A stretch of 64,000 nucleotides of DNA from Ramazzottius varieornatus (taxonomy: Eukaryota > Tardigrada > Eutardigrada > Parachela > Ramazzottiidae): NCBI GenBank assembly GCA_001949185.1, contig BDGG01000003.1:2419404-2483403 (forward strand). The letters run 5' to 3'. The notes beneath the pieces are model-generated. The model saw only the letters and a program-made list of their open reading frames with translations. It was not told the origin of the DNA and searched no databases. How positions within the stretch are numbered: position 1 is the first letter of the stretch; each line of letters starts with the position of its first letter. Made by a program: the position numbers and the translations under genes. This document shows, one piece after another, positions 41,501-54,499 of this stretch.

Positions 41501-44500
41501 TGACCGCTTACTGGAGGTCCCTCAGTAACTTGGTCCTTTCTCTGCTGAACTCCATGCGTTCCATCGTTAGCTTGCTCTTCCTCCTTTTCTTGTTCATCCT
41601 CATATTTGCCTTACTCGGGATGCAGCTGTTTGGCGGAAAGTAAGTAGAGCACCGGTCAATGGGAAAACCTAGATCGTCATCGCGAATGGCGCACGTTTTA
41701 TTATTGTCGGCTGAGAGCGTGCGCCGCTTGGGGGAAACGCATTGGGTGAATGCACTCGCCGATGTCCCAAGTATACTGATCCAACACTGCTGTGCATTGT
41801 AGGTTCAATTTTGAGGACGGAACTCCGCCCGGGAACTTCAACTCTTTCCCCATAGCTATGCTAACAGTCTTCCAGATCTTGACCGGTGAAGACTGGAACG
41901 AAATTATGTACAATGGTATTCGTTCTACCGGTGGCGTCAACGGCAGTGGGATGGTCTACTGCTCCTACTTCATCATTCTGCTGATATTCGGAAACTGTTA
42001 GTCGCACTGATGTTTAGCTTTGAAAAGTTGGTGGTTCTTGCCAAAAATATGATTGTTTCTTGTTCGAAAACTTTGCAAACATGACTTGAAGAGGGTCGTA
42101 TGTGCAGCCTGTAAGAGTAAGAAAATCGCCACTTGGGATGACGACCATGTTCAGTACATTCGCCAACGTCCATTTTTCAGGCTTTTTGTTTCTGACGGTT
42201 TTGTTTTTCGACAGATACTCTGCTCAATGTCTTCCTTGCCATTGCCGTTGACAACTTGGCTAACGCTGAAGCCATGACAAAAGCTCAGAACGCGGAGGAT
42301 GAAAAGAAGAAGCTCGCAGCAGCGGCAGAAGCTTTGGCGGAGGAGCAGAAGAAAGCCGTCACCCTTGCACAACAAGCTCCAATTATTCTGGACGAACACG
42401 GGGATATGATCGACCTGTACGACTTGAGCGACATGGGTCCACCACAAGTCAACATTTGCCCACCTTCGCCTCATGAGAAAGGCGGGCTGGGCGTCCCGTC
42501 ATCCAAGTAAGTACTTCGATCGTTAAAACGCCATCATTCACAAATAATCTCTTTCCCTTTGGAAACAGTCATCGTAAGAGCTCGTTAATCATGGAAGGAG
42601 CTGTAAGGATGCCCTCAGATCGTAGCGTGACCATCGACGATGTTTCCAACCGCACGGCGAACCTGACGGATGATGAGAGCGAGTCGACCGGAAGTGTGGC
42701 CAGCAGTGACTCGGAACTGCGGAATCGGAGAAATAACGACAAAGCACCGAAAGCTAAACCAATCTTGCCATATCGGTCGCTGTTCATACTGTCGCCCACC
42801 AACCTGTAAGACTCCTACTGTCGAAAACTCCCGATTACAGTATATAAACACATACATTATTCTTACTTTAGAATTCGCCGACTTTGCCATAACATTGTCA
42901 ACCTGCGCTTCTTCGACACGTTCATCATGATCGTCATCTGCTTGAGTAGTATCTCATTGGCAGCCGAAGACCCGGTGGAAACGAACAACGCGCGGAACCA
43001 GATTTTGACATACACTGATTACGTTTTCACTGGCGTCTTCACGGTCGAGATGGTCCTGAAGGTAGGCCCAACCCTTCCTAAATTATCAAAGTGGTTTTTG
43101 CAGCGGGAAAAACTTACTGTCGAACTCGGGTAGGTCGTCGATTTGGGTCTCGTGCTACACCCTGGTGCCTACGGGCGAGATCTCTGGAATGTGCTGGACT
43201 CTATCGTCGTCACTTGCGCATTAGTCTCCTTCGCTTTCAGGTACGTGGAAGTGATCAGTAAAATATTGATCTTAATTCTTTTCAACCTTCTGTATTGTGT
43301 ATCGATGGATGAAGGTTCTGTGCTTTTGCAGTGACCAAGGTTCGAAAGCCAAGAACTTCAGCACCATCAAGTCTCTTCGAGTACTTCGGGTGCTGCGTCC
43401 CCTGAAGACCATTAATCGTGTGCCTAAACTGAAGGCTGTCTTTGACTGTGTGGTTAATTCCCTAAAGAACGTCTTGAACATCCTCGTAGTCTATGGGCTC
43501 TTCCAGTTCATCTTTGCCGTCATTGCCGTACAGTTGTTCAATGGCAAATTCCATTACTGTACTGATGAAACCAAGCTCACAGAAGAAGACTGCCAGTAAG
43601 TCTTACCTCTCAAGTTAACAGTAATCTCGTCTGACGAACTCCATAAACGGATTCTTTTTCAGAGGGGAATTTTTCGTATACGACAGTCGGAAACCTTTGC
43701 CTCGCGTGGAACCTCGAATATGGAAACTCCGCGAGTTCCACTACGATAACGTCATCTACGCTTGGCTGACGCTGTTCACAGTGTCGACGGGCGAAGGATG
43801 GCCCCAGTAAGATAACCATTGCTGAAAGGATTCCGGGGCTAGATTGAAATTCAGTGTATGTTCTCTCTAGAGTATTACATCATTCCATGGACGCCACTCA
43901 AGAGGGTCGCGGTCCGCTGCCAGCCTACCGAATGGAGATGGCCATCTTTTACGTGGTCTACTTCATCGTCTTCCCGTTCTTCTTCGTCAACATTTTCGTC
44001 GCTTTAATTATCATCACGTTTCAAGAGCAGGGTGAGAAAGAACTAGTTGAGGGTGATGTGGACAAGAACCAGGTACGTATCGCGATGACGTCAGTATCCT
44101 AAAGTCGGTTGCAGCCAACGCTGGTCCCAGTTGAGTTGTGTATTCCAGAAATCTTGTATCGATTTCGTGATAAACGCCCGTCCAACTTCTCGCTTTATGC
44201 CCAAGAACAAGGATTCGTTCAAGTATAAAGTCTGGAAGATGGTAGTCTCGACGGGATTTGAGTACTTCATCATGGCCATGATTACGGCTAACACGTTGGT
44301 CTTGATGTTGAAGGTACAGTGTGGAGACCTACTGCTTTTAACGATCAATGAAATTTCTACGGCTCGGAATTTCTTTTGAATCATAAAATTTCAATACGAA
44401 AATATATTCAGTTTTCACGACCAGTAATGCATAACACTCAACGAAATTTTATTGGCTATATTGCGGATGGATAGTGTCCATTGTGTGATGTCTGTCTGTG

Positions 44501-47500
44501 GTTAACGAGTAAATTTTCGCAGCACGATGATTCGTCTGAAATGTTCAACGAAGTGTCGAAAAACATGAACATTGCTTTCACCTCCCTTTTCTTCGTTGAA
44601 TCTATCCTGAAAATTATTGGATTCGGCTTCAAGGTAACTGTGGCATTGGTGGTGGCAGCACTAACGGGTCTCTTTTTGTCGGGACGAATGGCAGGTCGAT
44701 GAGCCTACGGATACGTACGTGGCGGTGCTGGACTACTCTAACATGGCCTTCACGGTCCTGTTCACTATCGAGTGCAACTTGAAAATCCTGGCGTTCGGAT
44801 TCAAGGTTGGCTACGGGCTGGTCCACAGTTAGCTGCCCCATTCTTAACTAGTACAAGCATACAGACTGGTCACAAAACTTTGCCCACTTTGTCTCCTTGT
44901 CCGCGTTATCCGTGTTACTGCTCCCTTCACTAACCACCTTCACACTTTCTGTAAAACGCACTCGCGTTTACCTTGCTCCTTCCCTGTTAAACCGTGTCTC
45001 ACCCGTCCAACCTTGGTCCGATCGTCCAACACTATGTTCACCGCCCACACGTACGTCCGGTTCCCGCCATCGACCCCCTGCACTTCCTCCTGCAAGTCGC
45101 TCTTTCCTATCTTATCTAGTCAGTTGTGCTCCTTGATGCACCATAATGACTATGTTACTCTCGTAGAACTACTTCCGGGATGCGTGGAACATTTTCGACT
45201 TCATCACAGTCATCGGAAGTATCATCGATACTCTGGTCTCCGAGTTCGGCGAGCAGTTCCCCAGCTTGAGTTTTCTCCGGTTGTTCCGAGCGGCTCGACT
45301 CGTGAAACTACTACGGCAAGGATACACCATTCGCATCCTGTTGTGGACGTTCGTTCAGTCCTTCAAAGCCTTGCCTTATGTCTGCCTGCTGATTGGCATG
45401 CTTTTCTTTATTTACGCCATCATCGGCATGCAGGTATGTAAAAATGGATTTGCTCATTAACCGAAGCTCGCCCAACAGACTCCACAAGATCGTTCTACCA
45501 AGTGGCGCATACTGTCGGCCATTACCGGAAACAATACGCTACTTGTGAAAAGAGCCTTGTCGATTTTGTTTGCCCGGCTTCTATTTTAGGTGCTCTTTAT
45601 GATATCTTTTGTATCGCAGATTTTCGGGAACATTCACCTCGATCCAGCCAGCGAAATCAACCGTCACAGCAACTTCCGAACTTTCTTCTCTTCGCTGTTG
45701 GTACTTTTCCGATGCGCAACTGGAGAGGCTTGGCAGCGGATCATGCTAGCCTGTATAGGCGGGATGAAGTGCGATGAGAAGTCCGACCAGCAGGGTTATA
45801 ATTGCGGCTTGGACGTGGCGTACTTTTACTTCTGCTCGTTCGTCTTCCTATGCTGCTTCCTGGTGAGCTGAATCCCTATCTTCACACCATAGTTCCCTTT
45901 GACAAATGTTTTTCAAATCGAACCGTTTCCCTTTCGCAGATGCTCAATTTGTTCGTGGCTGTCATTATGGACAACTTCGACTACCTGACTAGAGACTCGT
46001 CCATCCTCGGCGCTCACCACCTCGACGAGTTCATTCGCTGTTGGGCGGAGTACGATCCTGCTGCGACGTAAGCGAAGAAAATCTCATGGGAATCTGAGAT
46101 TTTAATGACCATGGTTATCTTGTGTGGTTTCAGTGGGCGGATCCATTACACGGACATGTACGAAATGTTGCGTAACATGGCGCCGCCTGTTGGTTTCGGT
46201 CGAAAGTGCCCGTACCGGCTGGCTTACAAGCGCCTCATCAGAATGAACATGCCCGTAGCAGACGACGGCACAGTCCATTTCACCAACACGCTCTTCTCTC
46301 TTATCCGAGAGTCTCTGAAGATCAAGATATCGGTTAAACCTGATGACTGGAAAGGTATGTGATCGGTCTTGGAAGGTTCGTGGTCGGTGCAAATCGATTG
46401 AACACCAGAGACGGTATTTGCATGTTTCAGATGATGAAATGGGCAAGTGGATTCCGGCGGACCCCGATCAGCTAGACGAGGAACTTCGGCAGTCCATCAG
46501 GCGCATGTGGCCCATGCAGGCCAAGAAAATGCTCAACTATCTCGTGCCGCCCGATGAAGGTAAGCAGAAGCGAAAAGAAACCCAAAGAATGCAACATGAT
46601 CGGTCTCTCAAGTGGCGTACACGTGCATTGTTTTCGGCTGAAGGGGTGCACCACTTGGGGGAACAATCACGTTCAAGTCATTTGCCAAGTCTCAAATCAT
46701 TTAGGCTAAACGTCCGTACATTGATTCTCTTGTCGTTTAGAGTTAACTTATAAGAAGTTGACCGTGGGCAAGATTTACGCCGGGCTGCTGATCCTGGAGA
46801 ACTGGCGGGCTTACAGGGCCAACAATCAAGGAGTACGAGGTGGATTCGCCCAACCGGTAAGTGCCTCGGTACTCTACTTAGTACGTTTTGCAAGAGCACG
46901 ATCTCGTCTATGTCGCACGATAAGACACTGTCCCGCACTTGTTCGACTCCATGGTGCGCACGAAGAACCCCTGAGTCGTATGCAACTAATGATCTGAAAT
47001 CAATATGTGTCCCTGTTCGAATGTCCGAATGTCCCTCCATATTGTACCCTGTCTCTTTTTTTCTTTCGTGCACCCGAATGTTCAGGCGGCTCCAGATGAC
47101 GAAGAAGAGGTTAGTACGTCCAAACAGAATCTGTCTTGTTTTGGTGTGCCCATGTTGCTACAGTATATTATATTCCGCGCGACGAGCTTGTACTTTTTGC
47201 GACTCAGTACAACTTTGCTCGAAGTTTGCTTTATGTTTGGCCTACGCCCATACCGGAGGCTGCGGACTGCGTTACGTACTATTTTGCCACTCTGTTATGT
47301 TCACTCTTTATTGCTGTGTGTTTTCTTTTCCCTGGTTTATACTTGAATACGCTGAAATGGCGTTCTGAGTCGGTGATGAGAAATGTTGTTCTTGCATGTA
47401 GCGTCAAACTACTATATTCTCCAAAATAATGGGAGTGGTGCGGGACAAGCACCATCACAGAAGCGACCTTAGCTTGGACCATAACGAAGGCGAGGATCGT

Positions 47501-48797
47501 TCTAGAGCTCCGTCCATCACCCATGGTTCCTTACTGAGGTACGTCACTGAAGTAGTTTTGTCCACGATTTCGTAATACCAACTCATTACTGACAATCAAG
47601 TATAATTTCATGGTAGTGTGGACCAGTATAGTCCGGACGCGCGCTCCTTCACGCGCTCCTTCAGTATACTGCGTCGCGGGAGCCACCGGCGGAAGTTGAT
47701 GCAGCAACAGAAAGCCGCAGAAGCTGAAGTTTCCAGACGTCAGTCTCATGACACGAAGTCCGATGGCACAGTCAGGGAAGGCGGCTACACCACCGACATG
47801 TCTTTACCTACTCTGACAGTCGAAGAAGACGTCAACACGGCGACGGAAGGCGACATGACGGAAGCCGAAAATACTCGCGCAGTGCGCTTCCGTTATCCCG
47901 AACGATCTTCTAATCAACTGACGCCACGATCAGCTTCTCCTGCCTTCTCGCAGTCTTCTGCCGGTACGACAACACGAACACGTATAGTTTCCGAGCTGAG
48001 TCTAGCATTTTATTTTTCACAGAGTCGTACTTGGTGAACGCGATCGAGCAAGCGCGGTTGAAGAACCGCCTCAGTCAGATGCATCGCGAGGCAAGTCCCG
48101 GGCAAAGACGGCAGCTTCCCCAGTTCTCCGGCGTGCGAGCAGGGCGCCTACTGCCAAGTACCAACACGAGCCACTGGCCCCAACCCGTGATCCATGGTCA
48201 GCCACCACGTCGGATCAACGAGTGGGAGACGGAAGTGGCGCCTCGCCCGGTTTCACAACGATGGCTGCCACCTGAGCCTAGCAGCTTCCGCCCTGGGCCC
48301 CTGCCACCTCGCCAGCTGCCAATAAGGTATCTGCAACTTGACACTTCACCACATTGCTGACTACAAATAATCATTCTTTCTTCATGTTTTGCGAGTCAGG
48401 ATGAGACGTCGGTAAATGACTTGATTTGCCGACGTCCGATGTCGAGCATATTGAGCTCAAAAGCTTTATCAGATAAATTAAATTTTTGTCATCTTATATT
48501 TGCAGTAACGGGAATGGTCACTACGGACGTCGTCTACCGCATTCACCTGCTCCTCGTATAGTGCGACCTTCGTTCACAACCATTCCGGTGGAGTTCCTGG
48601 AGGACGAGTCACCGGTGATTGAACGTCGCTTCAGCCGAGGTCCGTCGTTGGACAGGCGCCAAGAAAGCATAGAGTCCCGGCGGTTCCTGCCTCAAGAGCC
48701 AAACCGCCGAGGCCACCCTCCACCTCCTCATATTCAAGGACCAATTGACCTGGTGTCAGATACTGAAACCGACGAGGAGTTTGGTGGATGGCGTTAG
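38582..48797 (+). CDS. cac: Cav2-type voltage-gated calcium channel alpha-1 subunit (cacophony orthologue)
   Basis: Thirty-three coding exons, all with GT/AG borders and matching phases, sum to 6051 bases (2016 aa plus stop). This is the presynaptic Cav2 pore subunit. Start ATG 38582 ([12 protein letters not shown]). Four 6-TM repeats are present. S4 segments are [40 protein letters not shown] and [14 protein letters not shown]. The selectivity filter is EEEE: TMEGW, TGEDW, TGEGW and TGEAW. The beta-subunit site in the I-II loop reads [20 protein letters not shown], a Cav2 hallmark. A C-terminal IQ region ([15 protein letters not shown]) and a long Arg/Ser/Pro tail ending DEEFGGWR follow. The II-III loop is short. 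Exons 44523-44633 and 44695-44805 are alternative versions of IVS2. The tail lacks the WC PDZ ligand. Identity is very secure; 5' untranslated exons were not sought. Confidence 0.96.
41685..41730. repeat. GTGGCGCAC palindrome in a Cav2 intron
   Basis: AATGGCGCACG and GTGCGCCGCTTG arms with the TTATTATTGTCGGCTG loop typical of the family. It lies between the exons ending 41639 and starting 41803. The right flank GGGGGAAACGCATTGGG resembles the flank of the 14793-14909 copy. Confidence 0.6.
44523..44633 (+). other. cac: Cav2 alternative exon 22a (IVS2, version a)
   Basis: 111 bases, phase 0 at both ends, preceded by TTTTCGCAG and followed by GTAACTG. It encodes [20 protein letters not shown] then [17 protein letters not shown], 37 residues covering the S1-S2 loop and S2 of domain IV. 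It would join exon 21 (ends 44313) to exon 23 (starts 45167). Confidence 0.85.
44695..44805 (+). other. cac: Cav2 alternative exon 22b (IVS2, version b)
   Basis: Also 111 bases and phase 0, separated from 22a by only 61 bases. It encodes [20 protein letters not shown] then [17 protein letters not shown]. It aligns with 22a without gaps (shared NMxxAFT, LF, E, LKI, FGFK). Including both would duplicate S2 while keeping frame, so mutually exclusive use is expected. Confidence 0.85.
46609..46657. repeat. GTGGCGCAC palindrome in a Cav2 3' intron
   Basis: CAAGTGGCGTACACG and GTGCACCACTTG arms and a TTGTTTTCGGCTG loop. The right flank GGGGGAACAATCACGTTC then AAGTCATTTGCC matches the flank at 1210-1240. 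Confidence 0.6.
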
Positions 48798-48799
48798 AG

Positions 48800-49711
48800 T
48801 TTTACTCGTAAATACTTTTTGTCTTCAAAGATGAAAATCTGTGATTTTTTACCTCCGAGGTTCTGGAAAAGCATCCCAATATATCCTTTGTTATATCCCG
48901 GTTTCAAATATTTCAGACGTTATTATTTTATATTTTAACCAACTATGTGTTGTCACGAAGAAACAATTACAGTATGTCACTTATCTCAGACTGGGCAAAT
49001 TTAAATTGTACAATAAACAAACAGTTTTTCCCCACCGTTGTATTTGACCGTCGATAACTCGATGATGACCAGGCAGAACACAGCGAAGCACCCCAGACAA
49101 AGAAGTGATAACTGACCACTGGCTCGCTTCCTCGTTCGGTGCTGAGTGCTGACTGACTTCTTCCTTCCTGTGATGATCTAATCTGGCTCTTATCTTCTGT
49201 CGGCCTTGTTTTACGAGGTGTGCAGTACGGAAGAAGCAAACGTCGTTCCATGTTTTGACTGGCATTGACGTGAAGATGGTTATAGACGTAAAGCTCGGAA
49301 GAAGTAACCATATCCCTTGGACCCCTAGCTCTGGCAAGAGATAATTTTTTCTTATATCATGCAATGTCATGGTAGATCTGTAGAAGCCAGCCAGAAGTAT
49401 GAAAATCCTTATCTTTATGGGAGAAAGTGCTTGAACTTCAGAGGACTGTCTTCGTACCAGCGCTCACCAGAAGTCTGATATTACCGGGGGAAACATCGCC
49501 TAGCTGCGTTGAAAACATTACCTCTTATTCGGGGTTTGCTTGCCGACTCGTCGTTGGGTTTCCGTATACTTGAACCCTTCGCAAACTGCTTGCGTTTATC
49601 TTTACAACACTTTTTGTTGTTGTTCATTTGAATAATCTGCATGTCGTACGCCTGACCGGTCCAACACAACAACATAGTTTTCGAGTTTTAGTTAGATCGG
49701 TATCGCCCAAA
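48800..49711. other. Cav2 3' region and OATP promoter
   Basis: No gene supported. AATAAA at 49012-49017 is a candidate polyadenylation signal for Cav2. Minus-strand open frames at 48967-49370 lack any signature. Confidence 0.4.
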
Positions 49712-52700
49712 ATGGGGCGCAACGACGGGGAAAACGGCCAAATGGATGGGAATGGGTCTATTCGAAGCAATCAGTTTCTGGTCGTCTATGAAGAAGAGGA
49801 AGAACCCGTAGAGCGATGCGGTATTGGCTTTTGCAAGCCTGACTACCTTCAGCGTTTCCGTAACATGAAAATGTAACTGGTGGATTTTCTACGCTGTATT
49901 TCTGGACAGAACATCGATGGAAGTTTGGTTTTGCAGGTTCCTTGTTGTTTTCATCTTGGCTGGAATCTCTCAAGGTACGCAATAAGCATTCGGGATCTGC
50001 TGAGGTCGCTTTACCTCATTGTAGACTGATGTCGTCCAGCTTTACTTCTTTTGCAGGGATGTTCTACACCTACTGGAACACGTAAGCCAGACTTTGCTCA
50101 GACTCATGCATTCCGCGGTTCCTTCAAACGTTCCCATATCTTTTCCAATATACCTTGAAATTTCCTAGGAGTTTATCGTCGATAGAAAAGCGCTTTCAGA
50201 TACCCAGCCAAACAACTGGCATCATATCTGCCATCAATGACGTTAGCCACATTGCTGTGGTTTTATTCGTGGCGCACTTTTGCGGTCGAGGTAAGTCGCT
50301 TGCGTGAAAGACTTTGAAGTGTTTCCCATGCAGATATGTTGATATTTGGACATAGGACATCGTCCAAGATGGCTCGCTATCGGTCTATTCATTACCGGTC
50401 TGGCTATCCTAACCTTTTCGACGCCCGAACTGATTGCTCCGAAGTGGGAAGCCGAAAGCAGCACCGTGGCTACCAAGAACCAGAGCAGCTTTGAAAAGGA
50501 TATCTGCTTGTCTGCTGCGCAAGCTGAACAGATTGCCGCGCAATGTCGTGTTGACGCTCCCAAACAGCTCAACAAGAACTTTTGGGCGTTCTTCCTCTTG
50601 GGCGTGGCTCAGCTTCTCCTGGGCGTGGGTACAACAGCTCCCATCGTGCTTGCCATGCCGTACATTGACGGTGGGTAGTCAGGAGACTGCGAACTCGCAC
50701 TCTGGTTGGTAACACAATAAAGCGTTTTGATTTTAGACAACGTGAAGACGAAGAATACTCCAATTTACTTCTGTAAGAAATTTAATTCAGTTGCAAAAGC
50801 CCACGCGCGTATACACTCAAATAATTATGTTTTGTTTGAAGCTCTTGGGTTTACTGGAAGATTGGTTGGACCAATGGCTGGGGTCATGCTCGGGTCTTAC
50901 TGTTTGTCCACCTATGTCGATCTGAAACGTAAGATAGGCCCCACGTGAGACTGGTCTTTGCCCAGGGTTGCAATCGTTGTGCTGGTTTCTGTTTCGTTTA
51001 GAGGCGCCAAACATCTCTCAGACGGATCCGCGCTGGATGGGCGCGTGGTACCTCGGGTTCCTGGTCATTGGTTGTATCACATGCATGGTCTCATCTCTTT
51101 ACCTGGTAAACTCCACAAGAGCTCCTCACTGACTTTTGAACCAGTGCGACATCCCTATCTCTAACTTGATGTTTCAGTTCTTTCCTAAGCACATGATACC
51201 GCAAAAGCCGGCTGGTAGAATCGCAAAGTCCGTCAAGAAGGACATGAATGGTGCGAAAACCACCCATGTCGTGACGCAAAAGCTGAACGTCAAGGACAAG
51301 AAGACCGCAAGCTTGAAGGAACAATTCGCTGGTAGAATTTCTTTCCCGTGGTTAATAATATTTCATCTCAGATGAATGTTTATTCTGTAGGTATTCCTCG
51401 CGATCTAAAACGGCTATTCGTCAATAAAATTTTTTTGGCTCGGACGGCGAACGACTGTATCGACATGTTGGTGGTTTCCGGTACGAGCAGAAAATAACGG
51501 AGTTGTCAATGTAGTTGTCATCAGAGTTGTCATCAACAAAAACAGCGCGTACTCTTTCTGTGCAGCGCGTAATCTCTCTGTTTGAAATTACGGCAACTTC
51601 GCCATGCGATTTTACATTGACAACTCCGCTGTTTTCTCCTCGTAGGCAAGACCCTTTCTCACTAGCTTCTGCGACGATTGTATAAATTCTTTGTTCCTCA
51701 TGCAGGTTATTTCAGCTTTGCTCCAAAGTACTTGGAGTACCACTTTCGCATGTCTCCCGCACAGGCCGGAAGATGGAACGGACTCGCGTCCATTATGGCC
51801 ATTGCAGGTCTTTGTTGTTATACTATGACTTTCCGAGTTTAACTTCTACTTACTGTTAATTAAAACTCCCCAAAACTGCCCACTTTTAATTACTTCCGGC
51901 GCCAAACTTAAGAGTGAAACGTTTGCTTAATTAAAAGTCCGCGGTTTTCCGAATTAAATTTAATTTTAATTCCCGGACCATTTTCGAAAATTTTAGTTCA
52001 TGCAAGCGGCTGGTCTTTGGCCGACATCGTTCCACCTAGTCTGCATACAGCAAACCATGCAAAGCCCTGAGACGAACCTTCAAACAGAAGACAAAAATAT
52101 CACCATAGAAATTCCAAGCAACAAATCGATAACATTTTGTACGACACATTGCAGAGTTTGCGTACTGTAGCTACATTGTGCTGTACTGTACTGTACTGTA
52201 CTGTACTGTACCGTACTGTAGCTGCAGGGCCAGTGGGAGCAAGCGAAACGGTAATCACCTCTAGGGCACACCATAGACGAACATGCAGACAGTGGGTCTG
52301 TTTAAACGGGGTCCGAAACCGACGCACTGCACGTCATGTACAAATTTGCGATAAAGTCACGGCTTTGCTAATTAAATATCCGAACTATTTTTCGCTTAGT
52401 AAAATTGCTTTACTGAATAAAAATACAGTGCTCCGTTCTTTCACTTCTTTATTTTACTACAGCCTGCTGGTTCGACTTCAAATTACTTTAAATTAGTTAG
52501 TAAAAGTCAGACTGGGGAACCGCTAATTCAAATTAGCATAGTTAAAGTCGAAAAAGCCGGTTTTGACAATGTGACAATCGCTTCTTCTGCAACCGAACAG
52601 CGTTTGTGCACGAGACTGCTGGCCATGCACTGCGCAGCACGATTAGCTGATCGACGTCTGGTTGTCTTTTGACTTGCTCAAGTAATCAAGCGCATGTCTG

Positions 52701-54493
52701 ATCAGCTGATCGGTCTCATGCGAACAGCATGGCGAGCAAATCCGTGCACGCATCAACCGTCCGGAACTGATTTCGGCCGTTTGAACTGTCGCATCTCACA
52801 GGTAGGACTGTAGTTCTACCTTTAATTTTACTAATTAAAACAACACTGTCGACGCAGGTGGCGCCATGGTCGGAGGGTTAATCATCCGGAAGCTCAAGTT
52901 CGGACCAAAGCAGGTGGCGCTGATGATCTGCATCTCCTCGCTGATGATATCGCTCTGCTATTTCTTCCTCATGATAGTATCCTGTCCAGCTCGAAACATG
53001 TACAGTGAGCTCGGGCCAGACAGGTAAGATTGTGGTCTATAGTCTTTGTAATTAATCTACTCGGTTTCAACCGGTCCAATCTCTAGCATGTTGTCAGTCG
53101 ACACGCCCTGTACCAATGGCTGCAACTGCGCAGGAAGGCCTTTCTCCCCTGTTTGTGATGAATCCACAGGGATCAGCTACTATTCACCGTGTCATGCGGG
53201 CTGTCCGGTAGTCCTGGACGTCAAGAACAAAGTGATTCCTCCACTTGCTGCTTCAACAGCACACACACTGTGTCTCACTTCCGGTGAAATGACTAATTTT
53301 AGCTGTTTCGCAGACTAAATATTATGCGAACTGCACCTGTTTGGTGGACGGGAACTGGAAGTTTTCGGATCCGATCTATATGCCGCCGGCTAACTTCAAA
53401 GCAAATACCTTCCCACAAGCCTCTGCCGACAACGAACAGCTCCATTTCACCGTTAACATCAAGTCGCAGAATCGAACGACTACTGTACGCCGTGGGTTCT
53501 GCGAACTGGGCGGATGCGCGGGTTTCTGGACGTACGTCATCATCAGTACCTGCTTTAAGTTCGTCGGTGCTTTACCCTTTTCTGGCAATCAAATGCTGTC
53601 TTTCCGGTAGGAACTCTTTCCCTCTGCCAACTAGCTTAGTTAAAAGAATTCAATGCGGTCCTGATAAATTTCCGGCATCTTTGCAGTATCGTGGATCCCG
53701 ATCTCAAGGGTCTATCCAAAGCAGTACGAACATTACTGGCGTCCATGTTCGGTAAGATTAAAGATGGCTCACCCGGTTATCGAGAGCCAATACTCAGTAG
53801 ACTATTCAAGTTGAAAGCTAACGTAATATTCATCCAACAATTTTGTGCAATTTTAGAAGCCGGCTAACAATCGCGGGATGCTCGTTATTTCAAATGGCGC
53901 ACTTTCTTTTTGTTATTAACTGCAAAGATGCGCCACTTGAAATGGCTGTCACCTCAAAATCGTTTACCGGCCTCCTGTTTATTATTAAAAATAATTTTTA
54001 ACTCCTGGATCTTTTTAGCTTTCATTCCTGGACCCATTATAATGGGCGCCGTCATTGACTCGACATGCCGATTATGGAACACTCAAGAGTGTGGGCAAAA
54101 GGGGGCCTGTTTGATTTACGATCTGGACAGTTTGCGCGTCAAAATGCACCTTTACGTAGCCATTGTCAAAACCGTTGCTTGTTTGTCTGATGTATACGTA
54201 AGTATCCTCTGAAGTACACACCAGTTGTTTATCTAATAAACAAGCTCCACGTCAATTCTCCTCAACAGGTCTACTACAAAGTACGCAACATGAAGTTTGA
54301 ACGGGATCTACCGGAGTCGGAAACCAAGGCAGAAGTCACAAGTGATGTTCGAATGGTCCCTGGGGTGGCACCACCCGTCATGGCCACCACTCCACGCGAG
54401 GAGAATGCCACTGACAACGCGGTCAGGAGGCGCATGTCTGTGCCTCAGCCGGTTACGACGGGAAGTGTTCGAGATCTTACGGTCTTTGATTAA
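49712..54493 (+). CDS. Oatp: Organic anion transporting polypeptide (OATP/SLCO family)
   Basis: Many exons in phase encode a twelve-helix OATP, which carries amphipathic anions across the plasma membrane. Clear exons: 49712-49872, 49937-49974, 50057-50081, 50169-50290, then from 50355 (GHRPRWLAIGLFITGLAIL), 51003-51109, 51177-51330, 51392-51508, about 51706-51807, 52859-53021, 53087-53240, 53315-53607, 53687-53751 and 54020-54493. The family signature appears as DPRWMGAWYLGFLVIGCI. Others are GRLVGPMAGVMLGSYCL, YFSFAPKYLEYHF and the extracellular Kazal-like cysteine loop (CTNGCNCAGRPFSPVC, then YYSPCHAGC). Near the end is FIPGPIIMGAVIDSTCRLW. The acidic N-terminus (YEEEEEPVERCGIG) and Pro/Arg tail are cytoplasmic. 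A 1-kb intron at about 51808-52858 is unusually long. Substrate specificity cannot be read from sequence. Confidence 0.92.
51484..51642. mobile_element. MITE with 30-base TIRs in an OATP intron
   Basis: The left end CGAGCAGAAAATAACGGAGT then TGTCAATGTA is matched by the right end TACATTGACAACTCCGCTGT then TTTCTCCTCG. Total 159 bases. The interior is Gln-codon-free, non-coding sequence with GCGCGTA repeats (CAGCGCGTACTC and CAGCGCGTAATC). Confidence 0.7.
51850..52858. repeat. Repeat-filled long OATP intron
   Basis: AT-rich segments with repeated AATTAAA blocks occur at 51850-52000 and again at 52480-52560. An ACTGT pentanucleotide microsatellite occurs at about 52180-52219 (CTGTACTGTACTGTACTGTA). 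TGATCAGCTGATCGG palindromic motifs occur around 52640-52720. This explains the unusual length of the intron. No exon was recognised inside it. Confidence 0.5.
53891..53939. repeat. GTGGCGCAC hairpin copy in a 3' OATP intron
   Basis: CAAATGGCGCAC and GATGCGCCACTTG arms around TTTCTTTTTGTTATTAACTG. It lies between the exons ending 53751 and starting about 54020. Confidence 0.6.
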
Positions 54494-54499
54494 GCTCAA

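Noticed and set aside
49712-54493. Reading the cysteine-rich OATP exon as a separate Kazal protease inhibitor gene
   Set aside because: It is in phase with flanking transmembrane exons and matches the extracellular loop found in OATPs.
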